Assembly: GCA_964351985.1 (NCBI GenBank)
Contig: CAYGPR010000011.1
Location: 1 to 64,000, forward strand
Reading direction: 5' to 3'
DNA from: Meishania sp964351985
GTDB lineage: Bacteria > Bacteroidota > Bacteroidia > Flavobacteriales > Flavobacteriaceae
Length of the DNA: 64,000 bases
Both the position numbers and the translations under genes were made by a program. Shown piece by piece: positions 1 to 7,049 of the stretch. The notes under the pieces are model-generated. The model was given only the letters and a program-made list of their open reading frames with translations, did no database searches and was not told the DNA's origin. Within the stretch, counting starts at the first letter, position 1; each line of letters begins with the position of its first letter.

Positions 1-130
1 GTCCTCCTGTGTAGATCGATAAAAGTATTTGTTCGATAACCTGATGCTGACCGACGATTACCTTTGCAATCTCTTGCTTTAACGCAACATGTTTCTCGAC
101 GAGGTTATGTATTGCAGTTGTGTCCGACAT
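1..130 (-). CDS. MoxR-family AAA+ ATPase, N-terminal fragment (runs off the left edge)
   Basis: The minus strand from the ATG at 130 stays open to the window edge for 43 codons. It begins MSDTTAIHNLVEKHVALKQE and continues with a VIVGQHQVIEQILLSIYTGG-like stretch, the typical start of MoxR ATPases just before the Walker A loop, which lies outside the window. MoxR proteins are cytoplasmic AAA+ chaperones, usually encoded with DUF58 and von Willebrand factor A proteins; those partners would lie to the left and cannot be seen. The start is 4 nt after the SurA-like stop codon, so it is very probably co-transcribed with the two foldase genes upstream. Family assignment rests on the N-terminus only. 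Confidence 0.8.
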   Translation of the reverse strand, partial: MSDTTAIHNLVEKHVALKQEIAKVIVGQHQVIEQILLSIYTGG

Positions 131-134
131 GCAA

Positions 135-1577
135 CTATTCTTTTACCCAATTATTGGCAAAATCACATTCTTGGTTCTCTTCATTGACGCTCACATATGT
201 ATCTTTAATATGTTTTTCCATCCACTTTTTGATAGCGCTATACTGTTTTTCGGTCTTGGCCAATTGCTGTATTTTTATATAATCCTGAGAAAAATTCGCG
301 ACATGTTCTTCATAACGATTGGTGATTTTTAGAATTTTGAACTTCACACCACCACCCCTTGGGTCTTGATCCATAATTGGATTTGATATTTCGTTATCCT
401 TTAGGTTTCTGACCTGGTTGTAAAGCGTCGGATCCATTTTAGTCAGTTCGAACCGTGAATCGAAATTGGTAGGGTTACGAAGCAGCCCCCCATCGAACTT
501 GGTCTCTTTCTCTTCGGAAAAATTGAGTGCTGCCTCGGCAAAGGTAAACTTGCCATCAAGAACGGCCTGTCGTATACTGTCAAGTTCTTTTTTTGCCTCG
601 TCCATAGCTTCTTGCGAGATTTCAGGCTGCAATATGATATGACGCACATCACGCTCCTGACCCCTTATCTTCTCTACGTACAAAATATGAAAGCCGAACA
701 TGGTCTCGAATGGATCTGAGACTTCACCCTCGGCGGTACTAAAGACAACATCTTTGAAGGTTTTGTCGAATCCTGAATCTTTGGTAATGCTTCCTAAAAG
801 TCCGCCTTGCGACTTACTTGGACCTTGAGAATATAAAATCGCCTTAACACTAAAACTGGCATCGTTATCCTCGATGTCTTGTTTTATCGCATTGAGTTTG
901 TCGATTACCTTTTGCTTTTCTAAATCGGAGGCCTTAGGTTCTTTCACGATTTGGGAAATTTCCATTTCGGCACCGAACACAGGGCGCTCATCTTCGGGTA
1001 TCTTATTGTAGAACTGACGTACTTCTTCAGGAGTGATCTCAATGTCCTCCACTATTTTCTGCTGCATCTTTTCTGATAGCATGCGCAGTTTGATAATCTT
1101 GTTGATGTCTTCCCTCAAACTGGCCTCGTCTTCCTTTTTATAGAACTTCAACAATTTTTCCATCGATCCCAATTGTGACAAAAAGCCTTGAATTTGTCGA
1201 TCAGTGGTGGCCGCCACCTCATCGTCGGATACCAAAAGGCTGTCTTGAACGGCTTGATGGGCATACAAACGATCCTCCATGAGCTTGCCCAGCATACTGC
1301 AATGATTGACACCTTCCATAGAGGCACCTTGGCTTTTTATATCGATCATTGTTTTTTCAATGTCCGAATCGAGTATGACGTAATCGCCTACTACGGCAGC
1401 GATACCATCCAATTTTATTTTCTTGAAATTTCGGGCCGTATCTTTTTTGATCGTCTTATCGGCCTCCACTACGGGTTCTTGCGGTTCGATCTGCGTATCA
1501 GGGACTTCGGTCGTCTCTTGGGCAAACAGCATGCCGGTCAGAAAGAAGGCCAACATTATATACATCGACTTATTCAT
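135..1577 (-). CDS. SurA-like periplasmic peptidyl-prolyl cis-trans isomerase
   Basis: A 480-residue exported protein: a hydrophobic leader (MNKSMYIMLAFFLTGMLFAQ) is followed by an acidic linker, a SurA-type N-terminal helical domain (AAVVGDYVILDSDI onwards), and two parvulin-like domains in roughly residues 200-410, where QGGLLGSI and FDGGLLRNP mark the GGLLG-type loops. The family chaperones outer-membrane proteins through the periplasm and isomerises Xaa-Pro bonds. The open frame extends to 1625, but the start at 1577 is preferred because it puts the signal peptide at the N-terminus and overlaps the upstream lipoprotein gene by only 8 nt. The MoxR gene follows 4 nt downstream. Assignment to the family is firm; whether it is the main SurA of the cell is not known. 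Confidence 0.9.
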   Translation of the reverse strand: MNKSMYIMLAFFLTGMLFAQETTEVPDTQIEPQEPVVEADKTIKKDTARNFKKIKLDGIAAVVGDYVILDSDIEKTMIDIKSQGASMEGVNHCSMLGKLMEDRLYAHQAVQDSLLVSDDEVAATTDRQIQGFLSQLGSMEKLLKFYKKEDEASLREDINKIIKLRMLSEKMQQKIVEDIEITPEEVRQFYNKIPEDERPVFGAEMEISQIVKEPKASDLEKQKVIDKLNAIKQDIEDNDASFSVKAILYSQGPSKSQGGLLGSITKDSGFDKTFKDVVFSTAEGEVSDPFETMFGFHILYVEKIRGQERDVRHIILQPEISQEAMDEAKKELDSIRQAVLDGKFTFAEAALNFSEEKETKFDGGLLRNPTNFDSRFELTKMDPTLYNQVRNLKDNEISNPIMDQDPRGGGVKFKILKITNRYEEHVANFSQDYIKIQQLAKTEKQYSAIKKWMEKHIKDTYVSVNEENQECDFANNWVKE

Positions 1578-2472
1578 CTTCTTCTTTAGTATAAACTTCA
1601 AATTCTTTTTCTTTAATGGCTTCATCGATAATTTCAGTTTCGAGCTTTCGAATATAGTCTAACTTTCGCCTACTGAGCAATACTTGTCTTATTGTAGGCT
1701 CTATAAAGGTTAAGGGTGCAACATCGTTAACCTGCAAAACCCCAGTAATCTTGGCCAAATATACCCCTAATGCATCCTCCAATTCAAAAAATTGTGAATT
1801 TTTTAAGTACTTATCTTGATTCTCAAATGTTAAAGGAGGTATTTCATCAATCACCCTCGACGCCCTTATCCAAAGGGAATCGTTAAAATTGAGCTTTTTA
1901 AACTGTACCCCGATCGAGTCTAGGTACGCGACATCATCCTCTTTAAAACTTTTGAGCTTTTTTATGACCTCATCTTTGTTCAAGAACTGTTTTGGCAATT
2001 CTATAAACCGGATTTTGATCAGTTTTTCCTTAAGTCGAAAATTTTCTTTTTCGGCCTCGTAGAACCGATTCAATTGTGATTCGGTTATGAGCGTATCGCT
2101 ACCTTGTTCGACCAAGGCTTCTTTGTAGGCCCTGGTATAAAGATCGGTCCGATAGTTGTCGACCAATGCATCATATTCAGCCAGATTTTCTTCGGGCAAA
2201 TTGATTTTGGCCTTTGTCAACAATAATTGTTTGGAAGCCCAATTGTTGATGTAATTGGTTACGAACGAAGCACTATCCTCTTTTGACAGGTCGTCGTTTA
2301 ACAAAAGAGCAAGATCATCTTCATATAAATAACTTTGTCCAACACGGGCCAAAGGTTTTTTGCCACCCTCCTCTTTTCGTAAATAGTTACAGGATGAAAG
2401 CAGAACCGGCCCTAGTATAAAAACCAGCACTTTTTTAACGAGGGAGTCGCTCCTATATTTTCGAAATAGCAT
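1570..2472 (-). CDS. PpiC/SurA-like lipoprotein, putative peptidyl-prolyl isomerase
   Basis: A 300-residue protein with a lipoprotein leader ending in LLSSC (Cys about residue 28). The rest resembles the SurA N-terminal and linker region: ARVGQSYLYEDDL resembles the start of a foldase N domain, followed by long helices rich in K and E. I do not see a canonical parvulin active-site pattern, so isomerase activity is uncertain; a membrane-anchored periplasmic chaperone is a safer description. It is the first gene of the foldase operon, overlapping the SurA-like gene by 8 nt. A strong Bacteroidota promoter ends only 4 nt before this ATG, so either the message is leaderless or translation starts slightly later, for example at the GTG of residue 15. 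Confidence 0.8.
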   Translation of the reverse strand: MLFRKYRSDSLVKKVLVFILGPVLLSSCNYLRKEEGGKKPLARVGQSYLYEDDLALLLNDDLSKEDSASFVTNYINNWASKQLLLTKAKINLPEENLAEYDALVDNYRTDLYTRAYKEALVEQGSDTLITESQLNRFYEAEKENFRLKEKLIKIRFIELPKQFLNKDEVIKKLKSFKEDDVAYLDSIGVQFKKLNFNDSLWIRASRVIDEIPPLTFENQDKYLKNSQFFELEDALGVYLAKITGVLQVNDVAPLTFIEPTIRQVLLSRRKLDYIRKLETEIIDEAIKEKEFEVYTKEEDE

Positions 2473-2476
2473 CCCG

Positions 2477-2506
2477 CAAAAATATGAATTAGATCACGTT
2501 GTACAA
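2477..2506 (-). promoter_or_regulatory. Bacteroidota promoter for the foldase-moxR operon
   Basis: On the minus strand TTG (2506-2504) is followed after exactly 19 bp by TATTTTTG (2484-2477), matching the TTG-N19-TAnnTTTG consensus of the primary Bacteroidota sigma factor. Only 4 nt separate it from the ATG at 2472, which predicts a leaderless or near-leaderless transcript. Confidence 0.7.
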
Positions 2507-2572
2507 GCTATACTTGTTTTACTTAACAGAATTTTAGCCATCACTCCAAAATTTATTACATTAGTAAGAGTA

Positions 2573-2615
2573 AGAGACTGTTTGGATATGTATCGATTAT
2601 TTTCAAACAGTCTCT
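2573..2615. repeat. 12-bp perfect inverted repeat upstream of the SRPBCC gene
   Basis: AGAGACTGTTTG (2573-2584) and CAAACAGTCTCT (2604-2615) are perfect reverse complements separated by 19 nt. The element ends 23 nt before the ATG at 2639. It could be a terminator-like hairpin without a U-tract, an operator, or the remnant of a miniature transposable element; the GAGACTGTTT end resembles terminal repeats I associate with some IS elements, but that is memory, not a match. Confidence 0.6.
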
Positions 2616-2638
2616 AAGAACAACTTATATTCAATGCC

Positions 2639-3094
2639 ATGAAATACACTACGGAAATTACGGTAGACGTACCTAGGGACGAATTCATTAAAAAAATGGA
2701 CAATCCGGATAATATGAGGCATTGGCAGCGTGGCCTAACGGACTACAAAACCATTTCAGGGCCCCCTGGGGAAGAAGGCTCAAAAATGGAACTCCAATAT
2801 CTTATGGGAAAACGTAACATGGTGCTTATCGAAACAATAATTAAAAGAAATTTCCCTCACGAGTTTCATGCGACCTATGATACCAAGGGCGTACACAATT
2901 TGCAAAAAAATTATTTTAAGGATATTGACGGACACAGTACAAAATGGATTTCGGAGACCGACTTTCAATTTGAAGGTTTTATGATGAAGACCATGGGCTT
3001 TCTTATGCCGGGCGCTTTCAAAAAGCAGTCAAAAAAATATATGGAAGACTTCAAGGCATTTGCAGAAAACGGTACATCGGTAGCTAATTTATAA
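2639..3094 (+). CDS. SRPBCC-fold protein
   Basis: A 151-residue protein without a signal peptide. The opening MKYTTEITVDVPRDEFIKKM and the closing long helix (GAFKKQSKKYMEDFKAFAEN) with alternating strands between them are the layout of the START/SRPBCC superfamily (polyketide cyclase or coenzyme Q-binding type), small cytoplasmic proteins with a deep hydrophobic pocket. The ligand cannot be told from the sequence. The start follows a hairpin-forming inverted repeat. The next small gene follows 22 nt after the stop and may be co-transcribed. Confidence 0.8.
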   Translation: MKYTTEITVDVPRDEFIKKMDNPDNMRHWQRGLTDYKTISGPPGEEGSKMELQYLMGKRNMVLIETIIKRNFPHEFHATYDTKGVHNLQKNYFKDIDGHSTKWISETDFQFEGFMMKTMGFLMPGAFKKQSKKYMEDFKAFAENGTSVANL

Positions 3095-3116
3095 ACAGGC
3101 TATAAAAACTTAACTA

Positions 3117-3389
3117 TTGCAGCATAGAAAGATAAAATTGATCTGGGACTTTCGGGGTCCCGCTGCCGAGAAAACGGCAGAACATCACGAAAAACACCTG
3201 AAAGAATACATTGCCCTAGAACGGCTTCCCATTGACACCACCGGATATCAAAGACTTGGCGAAATGCATAGCTTGGCCTTTATGGTGGTTGAGGAACTTG
3301 ATATGATTAAAGTACGTGATGCCCTTAAACCCCATCGGGGCGAAGTATATGAAGGGGGCTCCCCTACCCCCCCTCAAGGAGGGGAGTAA
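3117..3389 (+). CDS. Conserved hypothetical protein with repeat-derived C-terminus
   Basis: A 90-residue cytoplasmic protein, opening with a TTG codon, with the memorable core IKLIWDFRGPAAEKTAEHHEKHLKEYI. I recognise this as a conserved flavobacterial hypothetical but know of no function. HH and H residues spaced along a helix might bind a metal, which is speculation. The last nine or so residues (EGGSPTPPQGGE) are encoded by a C/G-rich hairpin repeat, so the natural C-terminus was probably overwritten by a repeat insertion. No in-frame ATG lies near; TTG at 3117 or a later TTG at 3138 are the possible starts. Confidence 0.6.
   Translation: MQHRKIKLIWDFRGPAAEKTAEHHEKHLKEYIALERLPIDTTGYQRLGEMHSLAFMVVEELDMIKVRDALKPHRGEVYEGGSPTPPQGGE
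3358..3387. repeat. C/G-rich hairpin repeat at a gene end
   Basis: A strand-asymmetric block CTCCCCTACCCC followed by CCCCTC-AAG-GAGGGG and GGAG forms a 6-bp hairpin with a 3-nt loop, and CTCCCC/GGGGAG pair outside it. It covers the last codons of the 90-residue ORF. Such C-run/G-run elements recur between genes of many Bacteroidota; only one copy is in this window. Confidence 0.6.
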
Positions 3390-3438
3390 ATATGCCAACC
3401 TTAATTAATACTTTATATAGGAAAATACCGAACCCGTT

Positions 3439-4575
3439 ATGAAAAAAACCTTTCTCTTATTTTTTAGTGCATTTCTTTTGGTCAATTGCACTGAATCGAC
3501 CGTTGCTGAAAATCCGCTTGAAAGCGCACTTGCTTCTGAAAATAAAAACATAAAGCGAGTAATGGACAGTGTAGCGTACTACGAAGTTCAAATACGTTTT
3601 ACCCAAATCGACCGGAGAAATGATAGCGTTCTATTTACGGATTATGACTTTCAAGTCGACAAAGACAACTACTTCTACCCCGCAAGCACCGTAAAATTTC
3701 CAGCGGCCGTACTCGCGTTGGAAAAACTCAATGCCATTGATACCTTGGATAGAAATACCCGATTTTATGTCGAGGGCGATTCGGTAGAAACGACATTCGC
3801 CAAGGCCATTTCAGAGATTTTTGCCGTAAGCGATAATATCGCGAACAATCGATTGGTCGAATTTTTAGGCCAAGACGCCATGAACGCCGGATTGGAAAAA
3901 AGAGGTGTTCAACCCGTTCGAATCGCCCATCGCCTTGGATATCATTCTGACGATGTTTCCACAAAACCTTTGATTATCTATTTGAACGATAGCACAACGG
4001 CCACTTTTGCAGGCACGATCAACACCTCGGCCAAACCTCTACAACTAAACCGAATTAAAAAAGGTAAGGGATATGTAGAGGAAGATTCCCTCATTCAAGA
4101 ACCATTTAATTTCAGCTTAAAGAACTACTATCCGATCGATGCGCAACATGGTCTTCTAAAACGTGTTATTTTTCCTGAAAAATTTCCGGAGAACCAACGG
4201 TTCGGTTTGAGCGAAGAACAGCGTGAATTTCTGCTGTCCGCAATGCATACCCTGCCTAAAAATTTGGGTTACGATTCAGAGGAGTATTACGATGGCTATT
4301 GTAAATTCTTTATGTACGGTGATACCAAAGAAGACATTCCCGAACACATAAAAATCTACAACAAAGTCGGTTGGGCGTATGGCACTTTGACCGATTGCGC
4401 CTATATCGTGGATGAAAAAAATAATGTGGAATTTATGGTAACCGCAACTATATTGGTCAACAAAAATGGAATCTTCAATGATGATACCTACGAATTCGAG
4501 GAGGTCGGCATTCCGTTTTTGGCCGAATTAGGGCGTGAAATCTATAAACAAGAATTAAACCGTAAAAAAAAGTAA
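3439..4575 (+). CDS. Beta-lactamase-fold serine hydrolase lipoprotein
   Basis: A 378-residue lipoprotein (leader ending LLVNC, Cys17). Three motifs in order mark the class A beta-lactamase/penicillin-binding fold: STVK at 83-86 as SxxK with nucleophile Ser83, SDN at 131-133, and NKVGWAYG near 315 in place of the usual KTG/KSG triad. Length is greater than a secreted class A enzyme (about 290) because of an insertion of about 80 residues between SDN and the K-V-G motif. It could be a beta-lactamase, but the unusual third motif and the lipid anchor fit a peptidase or esterase acting on cell wall or small amides equally well. It stands alone, transcribed toward two small SRPBCC/VOC genes. Confidence 0.8.
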   Translation: MKKTFLLFFSAFLLVNCTESTVAENPLESALASENKNIKRVMDSVAYYEVQIRFTQIDRRNDSVLFTDYDFQVDKDNYFYPASTVKFPAAVLALEKLNAIDTLDRNTRFYVEGDSVETTFAKAISEIFAVSDNIANNRLVEFLGQDAMNAGLEKRGVQPVRIAHRLGYHSDDVSTKPLIIYLNDSTTATFAGTINTSAKPLQLNRIKKGKGYVEEDSLIQEPFNFSLKNYYPIDAQHGLLKRVIFPEKFPENQRFGLSEEQREFLLSAMHTLPKNLGYDSEEYYDGYCKFFMYGDTKEDIPEHIKIYNKVGWAYGTLTDCAYIVDEKNNVEFMVTATILVNKNGIFNDDTYEFEEVGIPFLAELGREIYKQELNRKKK

Positions 4576-4655
4576 ACTACTTTTGGGCAAGCCCATAAGG
4601 CGTTAAAGAGGATTTTAAATTTAGGTTTCGACGCAAGCATCGGAGCATTTTAATC
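4573..4655. repeat. Degenerate intergenic repeat, copy A
   Basis: Immediately after the stop codon the sequence GTAAACTACTT, a TGGGC-AA-GCCCA hairpin and TTTCGACGCAAGCATCGGAGCAT occur in that order. The same order, with the hairpin shortened, follows the stop codon at 56377 (GTAAACTACTT ... TTTCGAAGTAAGCTTCGTGGCAT). They look like diverged copies of one short dispersed repeat. Confidence 0.5.
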
Positions 4656-4676
4656 TCGATTATCGACTAAAACAGT

Positions 4677-5192
4677 ATGGAACAGTTGACATTTGATTCG
4701 TTTACAAAAAAGATTTATATCAAGGCCCCATTGGAAAAACTGTATTGGTGCTGGGCGACCAAAGCAGGCATTGAATCTTGGTTCCTGCGGAATGCGGCAT
4801 ACTCCACAACAGAAGGAACTAAACGCAATGTAGATGAAGAAATCCGGATGGGTGACCATTATATCTGGGAATGGTATAATTGGAACGGACAGGAAAAAGG
4901 AGAAATACTAAAAGCCAACGGAAAAGATTATCTCGAATTTTCATTTGCCGACGTCAGTAAGGTCTCCGTAACTCTTGAAAATAAAGGCGATGCTGTTTTG
5001 TTGACCTTAAAGCAGTTCGAGATTCCCACGGACGAGAAGACCAAAATGGATGTCTACAACGGATGTAGTTGCGGTTGGACCTTCTGGCTAGCTAACCTAA
5101 AGGCCTATCTAGAGCATGGCATTCTGCTCAATGAAAAAGAATTCGACTTGACCGAAATACCACAGGCGGGACACGTCTTTGTAAATATGTAA
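4677..5192 (+). CDS. SRPBCC/AHSA1-type protein
   Basis: A 171-residue cytoplasmic protein of the Aha1 C-terminal-like branch of the SRPBCC superfamily. The opening TKKIYIKAPLEKLYWCWATKAGIESWF, in which the W-x-x-x-x-I-x-x-W pattern is typical, and the end with NGCSCGWTFWLANLKAYLEHG match this family closely. Such proteins bind hydrophobic ligands or act as small chaperone-like domains; the true substrate is unknown. A VOC protein starts 4 nt after its stop, so the two form a tight unit, a pairing common for small-molecule or toxin resistance functions in other genomes. Confidence 0.85.
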   Translation: MEQLTFDSFTKKIYIKAPLEKLYWCWATKAGIESWFLRNAAYSTTEGTKRNVDEEIRMGDHYIWEWYNWNGQEKGEILKANGKDYLEFSFADVSKVSVTLENKGDAVLLTLKQFEIPTDEKTKMDVYNGCSCGWTFWLANLKAYLEHGILLNEKEFDLTEIPQAGHVFVNM

Positions 5193-5196
5193 CCCA

Positions 5197-5562
5197 ATGG
5201 ACTATACCTCAAAATCGATTCGAGCCTTTATCGGGGCAAAAGACTATCAAGAGTCCAGAAAATTTTATAAAGAGCTGGGCTTCGAGGAGGTGGTCATTGA
5301 TAAGAGCATGAGCCTTTTCAAGGTCAATGAAAGTCTTGCCTTCTACCTGCAAAATGCCTACGTGAAGGATTGGATCAACAATTCGATGCTTTTCTTGGAA
5401 GTCGATGATCTCGAACAATGCCAAAAAGATTTGATGGAAAAAAGATTGCCCGAAAAATTTAAAGGCGTACGAATCACCGACATCAAAACTTGGGACTGGG
5501 GCCGCGAAATCTTTATGCACGACCCGTCCGGGGTGCTTTGGCATTTTGGGGAGTTTGACTAA
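5197..5562 (+). CDS. VOC (glyoxalase/bleomycin-resistance) family protein
   Basis: A 121-residue single-module vicinal oxygen chelate protein: SIRAFIGAKDYQESRKFYKELGFEEV gives the first beta-alpha-beta unit, and a second unit ends in FMHDPSGVLWHFGEFD, where the DPSGVLWHF signature carries the usual metal-binding or pocket residues. The family includes glyoxalase I, extradiol dioxygenases and drug-binding proteins; no specific activity can be named. It begins 4 nt after the SRPBCC gene and is the last gene of this little operon. Confidence 0.85.
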   Translation: MDYTSKSIRAFIGAKDYQESRKFYKELGFEEVVIDKSMSLFKVNESLAFYLQNAYVKDWINNSMLFLEVDDLEQCQKDLMEKRLPEKFKGVRITDIKTWDWGREIFMHDPSGVLWHFGEFD

Positions 5563-5738
5563 GGGTATCGGTGAAATTTGTGCACTATACTAAACGTTTA
5601 CCTCTCTCCCCAAGATTAAATTAAGGTGAATTTCTATGTAATTATCGATAAAGGTTCTTATGCACAACCTACTTGGGTTATATGTAGTTTTTTATAAATT
5701 GCGTTTATCGACCAGTTGTAAACAATATAAGTAAAATC
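5563..5738. other. AT-rich intergenic stretch before an orphan gene
   Basis: 176 bp with no gene. It holds GCACAACCTACTTGGGTTAT and, 80 bp later, ACCAGTTGTAAACAA; these pieces resemble junctions that often flank orphan genes in flavobacteria, but no integron attC fold was demonstrated. Confidence 0.3.
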
Positions 5739-6137
5739 GTGACCGTGAAAAAAATTTTGATTTTAATATTGCCCTTTTTACCTATTACCCTACTTTCACA
5801 GGAACTAAAATGTTGTGAATCAATCAAGGAAGTTGAAACCTTTTTAAAAGGAAATTGGAAAAAGACAGACTCTGAACCAGATTTAGAATATCGTTTTGAA
5901 TTAAAAAATGGAACCGGAAGACTTAAAGTCACAGTGGTCCATAAATATAAAACTCTTGAAAAATCTGAAGATAAACAGCCCAATTTAAAAATACTAAAAA
6001 CAGAAAAAAGATTCGAAATTGAACATGATTTTGGTGGATTGAAAACATATCCCGGACTAAAATATCTGAATTCCAAAAAACTTATCGTAACGAGAAAAGA
6101 TGGCGCAGAACGAGAATATTATAAAGTTTTAGAATAA
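5739..6137 (+). CDS. Exported hypothetical protein
   Basis: A 132-residue protein with a clear signal peptide (KKILILILPFLPITLLSQ) and a mature part of about 110 residues rich in Lys and Glu with alternating beta-strand pattern (TGRLKVTVVHKYKTL). I do not recognise a family. Two GTG codons, at 5739 and 5745, can start it. The DNA is visibly richer in A and T than the genes on both sides, and the gene stands alone between a VOC gene and the pseudouridine synthase gene, which suggests recent acquisition. A single CC pair (KCCESI) follows the leader. Confidence 0.6.
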   Translation: MTVKKILILILPFLPITLLSQELKCCESIKEVETFLKGNWKKTDSEPDLEYRFELKNGTGRLKVTVVHKYKTLEKSEDKQPNLKILKTEKRFEIEHDFGGLKTYPGLKYLNSKKLIVTRKDGAEREYYKVLE

Positions 6138-6215
6138 ATACCGCTACCCAAAGTCTCCACACTTTACGCTACTTATCTAAGATCGGTTAAATTTGCAAAA
6201 CCGTAAAATCGCCCC

Positions 6216-6953
6216 GTGCAAGAACCCAAACAGACCCGTATCAATAAATACCTCAGCGAGGTCGGCTACTGCTCGCGCCGCGCGGCGGACAAACTCATTG
6301 AACAAGGTCGTGTAACCATCAACGGGGAAGTACCCGAAATGGGTACAAAAATATCGGAAGGTGACGAAGTACGGGTAAACGGCAAATTAATCTCCGAACC
6401 AAACGAAAAGCCGGTATACCTCGCTTTTAACAAACCAATCGGCATTGTCTGTACCACCGATACACGAGTCGAAAAGGACAATATCATTGATTTTATAAAC
6501 TACCCGAAACGAATATTTCCTATTGGCCGATTGGACAAACCCAGTGAGGGACTAATTTTTTTGACCAATGATGGTGATATCGTCAACAAAATTCTGCGTG
6601 CACGCAATCACCACGAGAAAGAATATATCGTTACGGTCGACAAGCCAATTACAGAAGAATTTCTCGAAAAAATGCGAAACGGAGTCCCCATTCTAACTAC
6701 CGTAACCCGCAAATGTGAAGTCGAAGAACTTGGTAAATACCAGTTTAAAATCATTCTGACCCAAGGTCTTAATCGGCAAATACGTCGCATGTGCGAATAT
6801 TTGGATTATCGTGTAAAGCGACTCAAACGCATTCGTATCATGAACGTGACCCTTGATATTCCCGTTGGAAAATGGCGCGATCTTACCCAGTCGGAGCTTT
6901 TGGAAATAAACCGTTTGGTGTCCGATTCCTCTAAAACGCATGATGACTTATAA
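6216..6953 (+). CDS. rluF: 23S rRNA pseudouridine synthase, RluF type
   Basis: A 245-residue RsuA-branch pseudouridine synthase. An S4 RNA-binding domain (RINKYLSEVGYCSRRAADKL, residues 8-55) precedes the catalytic domain with GRLDKPSEGL at 104-113, where Asp107 is the expected nucleophile, and QGLNRQIRRMCEYL near 190. The VCTTD segment and the VKRLKRIRIMNV end fit RluF, which modifies U2604 of 23S rRNA, better than RluB, but separation from RluB/E by eye is not certain. Start is GTG at 6216. It stands alone between unrelated genes. Confidence 0.85.
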   Translation: MQEPKQTRINKYLSEVGYCSRRAADKLIEQGRVTINGEVPEMGTKISEGDEVRVNGKLISEPNEKPVYLAFNKPIGIVCTTDTRVEKDNIIDFINYPKRIFPIGRLDKPSEGLIFLTNDGDIVNKILRARNHHEKEYIVTVDKPITEEFLEKMRNGVPILTTVTRKCEVEELGKYQFKIILTQGLNRQIRRMCEYLDYRVKRLKRIRIMNVTLDIPVGKWRDLTQSELLEINRLVSDSSKTHDDL

Positions 6954-7049
6954 CCAATCTACCGTAATTTGAGGACTCCTTTAAAATCCTATAAAAAGAG
7001 ACAGTTTTTACCGATCTACCTTTAACTTTAGGTAATCATCGTAATAACT

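Noticed and set aside
1188..1589. 133-aa plus-strand ORF opposite the SurA-like gene
   Set aside because: Antisense to confirmed coding sequence; His-rich composition is typical for the reverse complement.
5563..5738. Integron attC site upstream of the orphan gene
   Set aside because: Only loose resemblance; the R and L boxes and fold could not be drawn.
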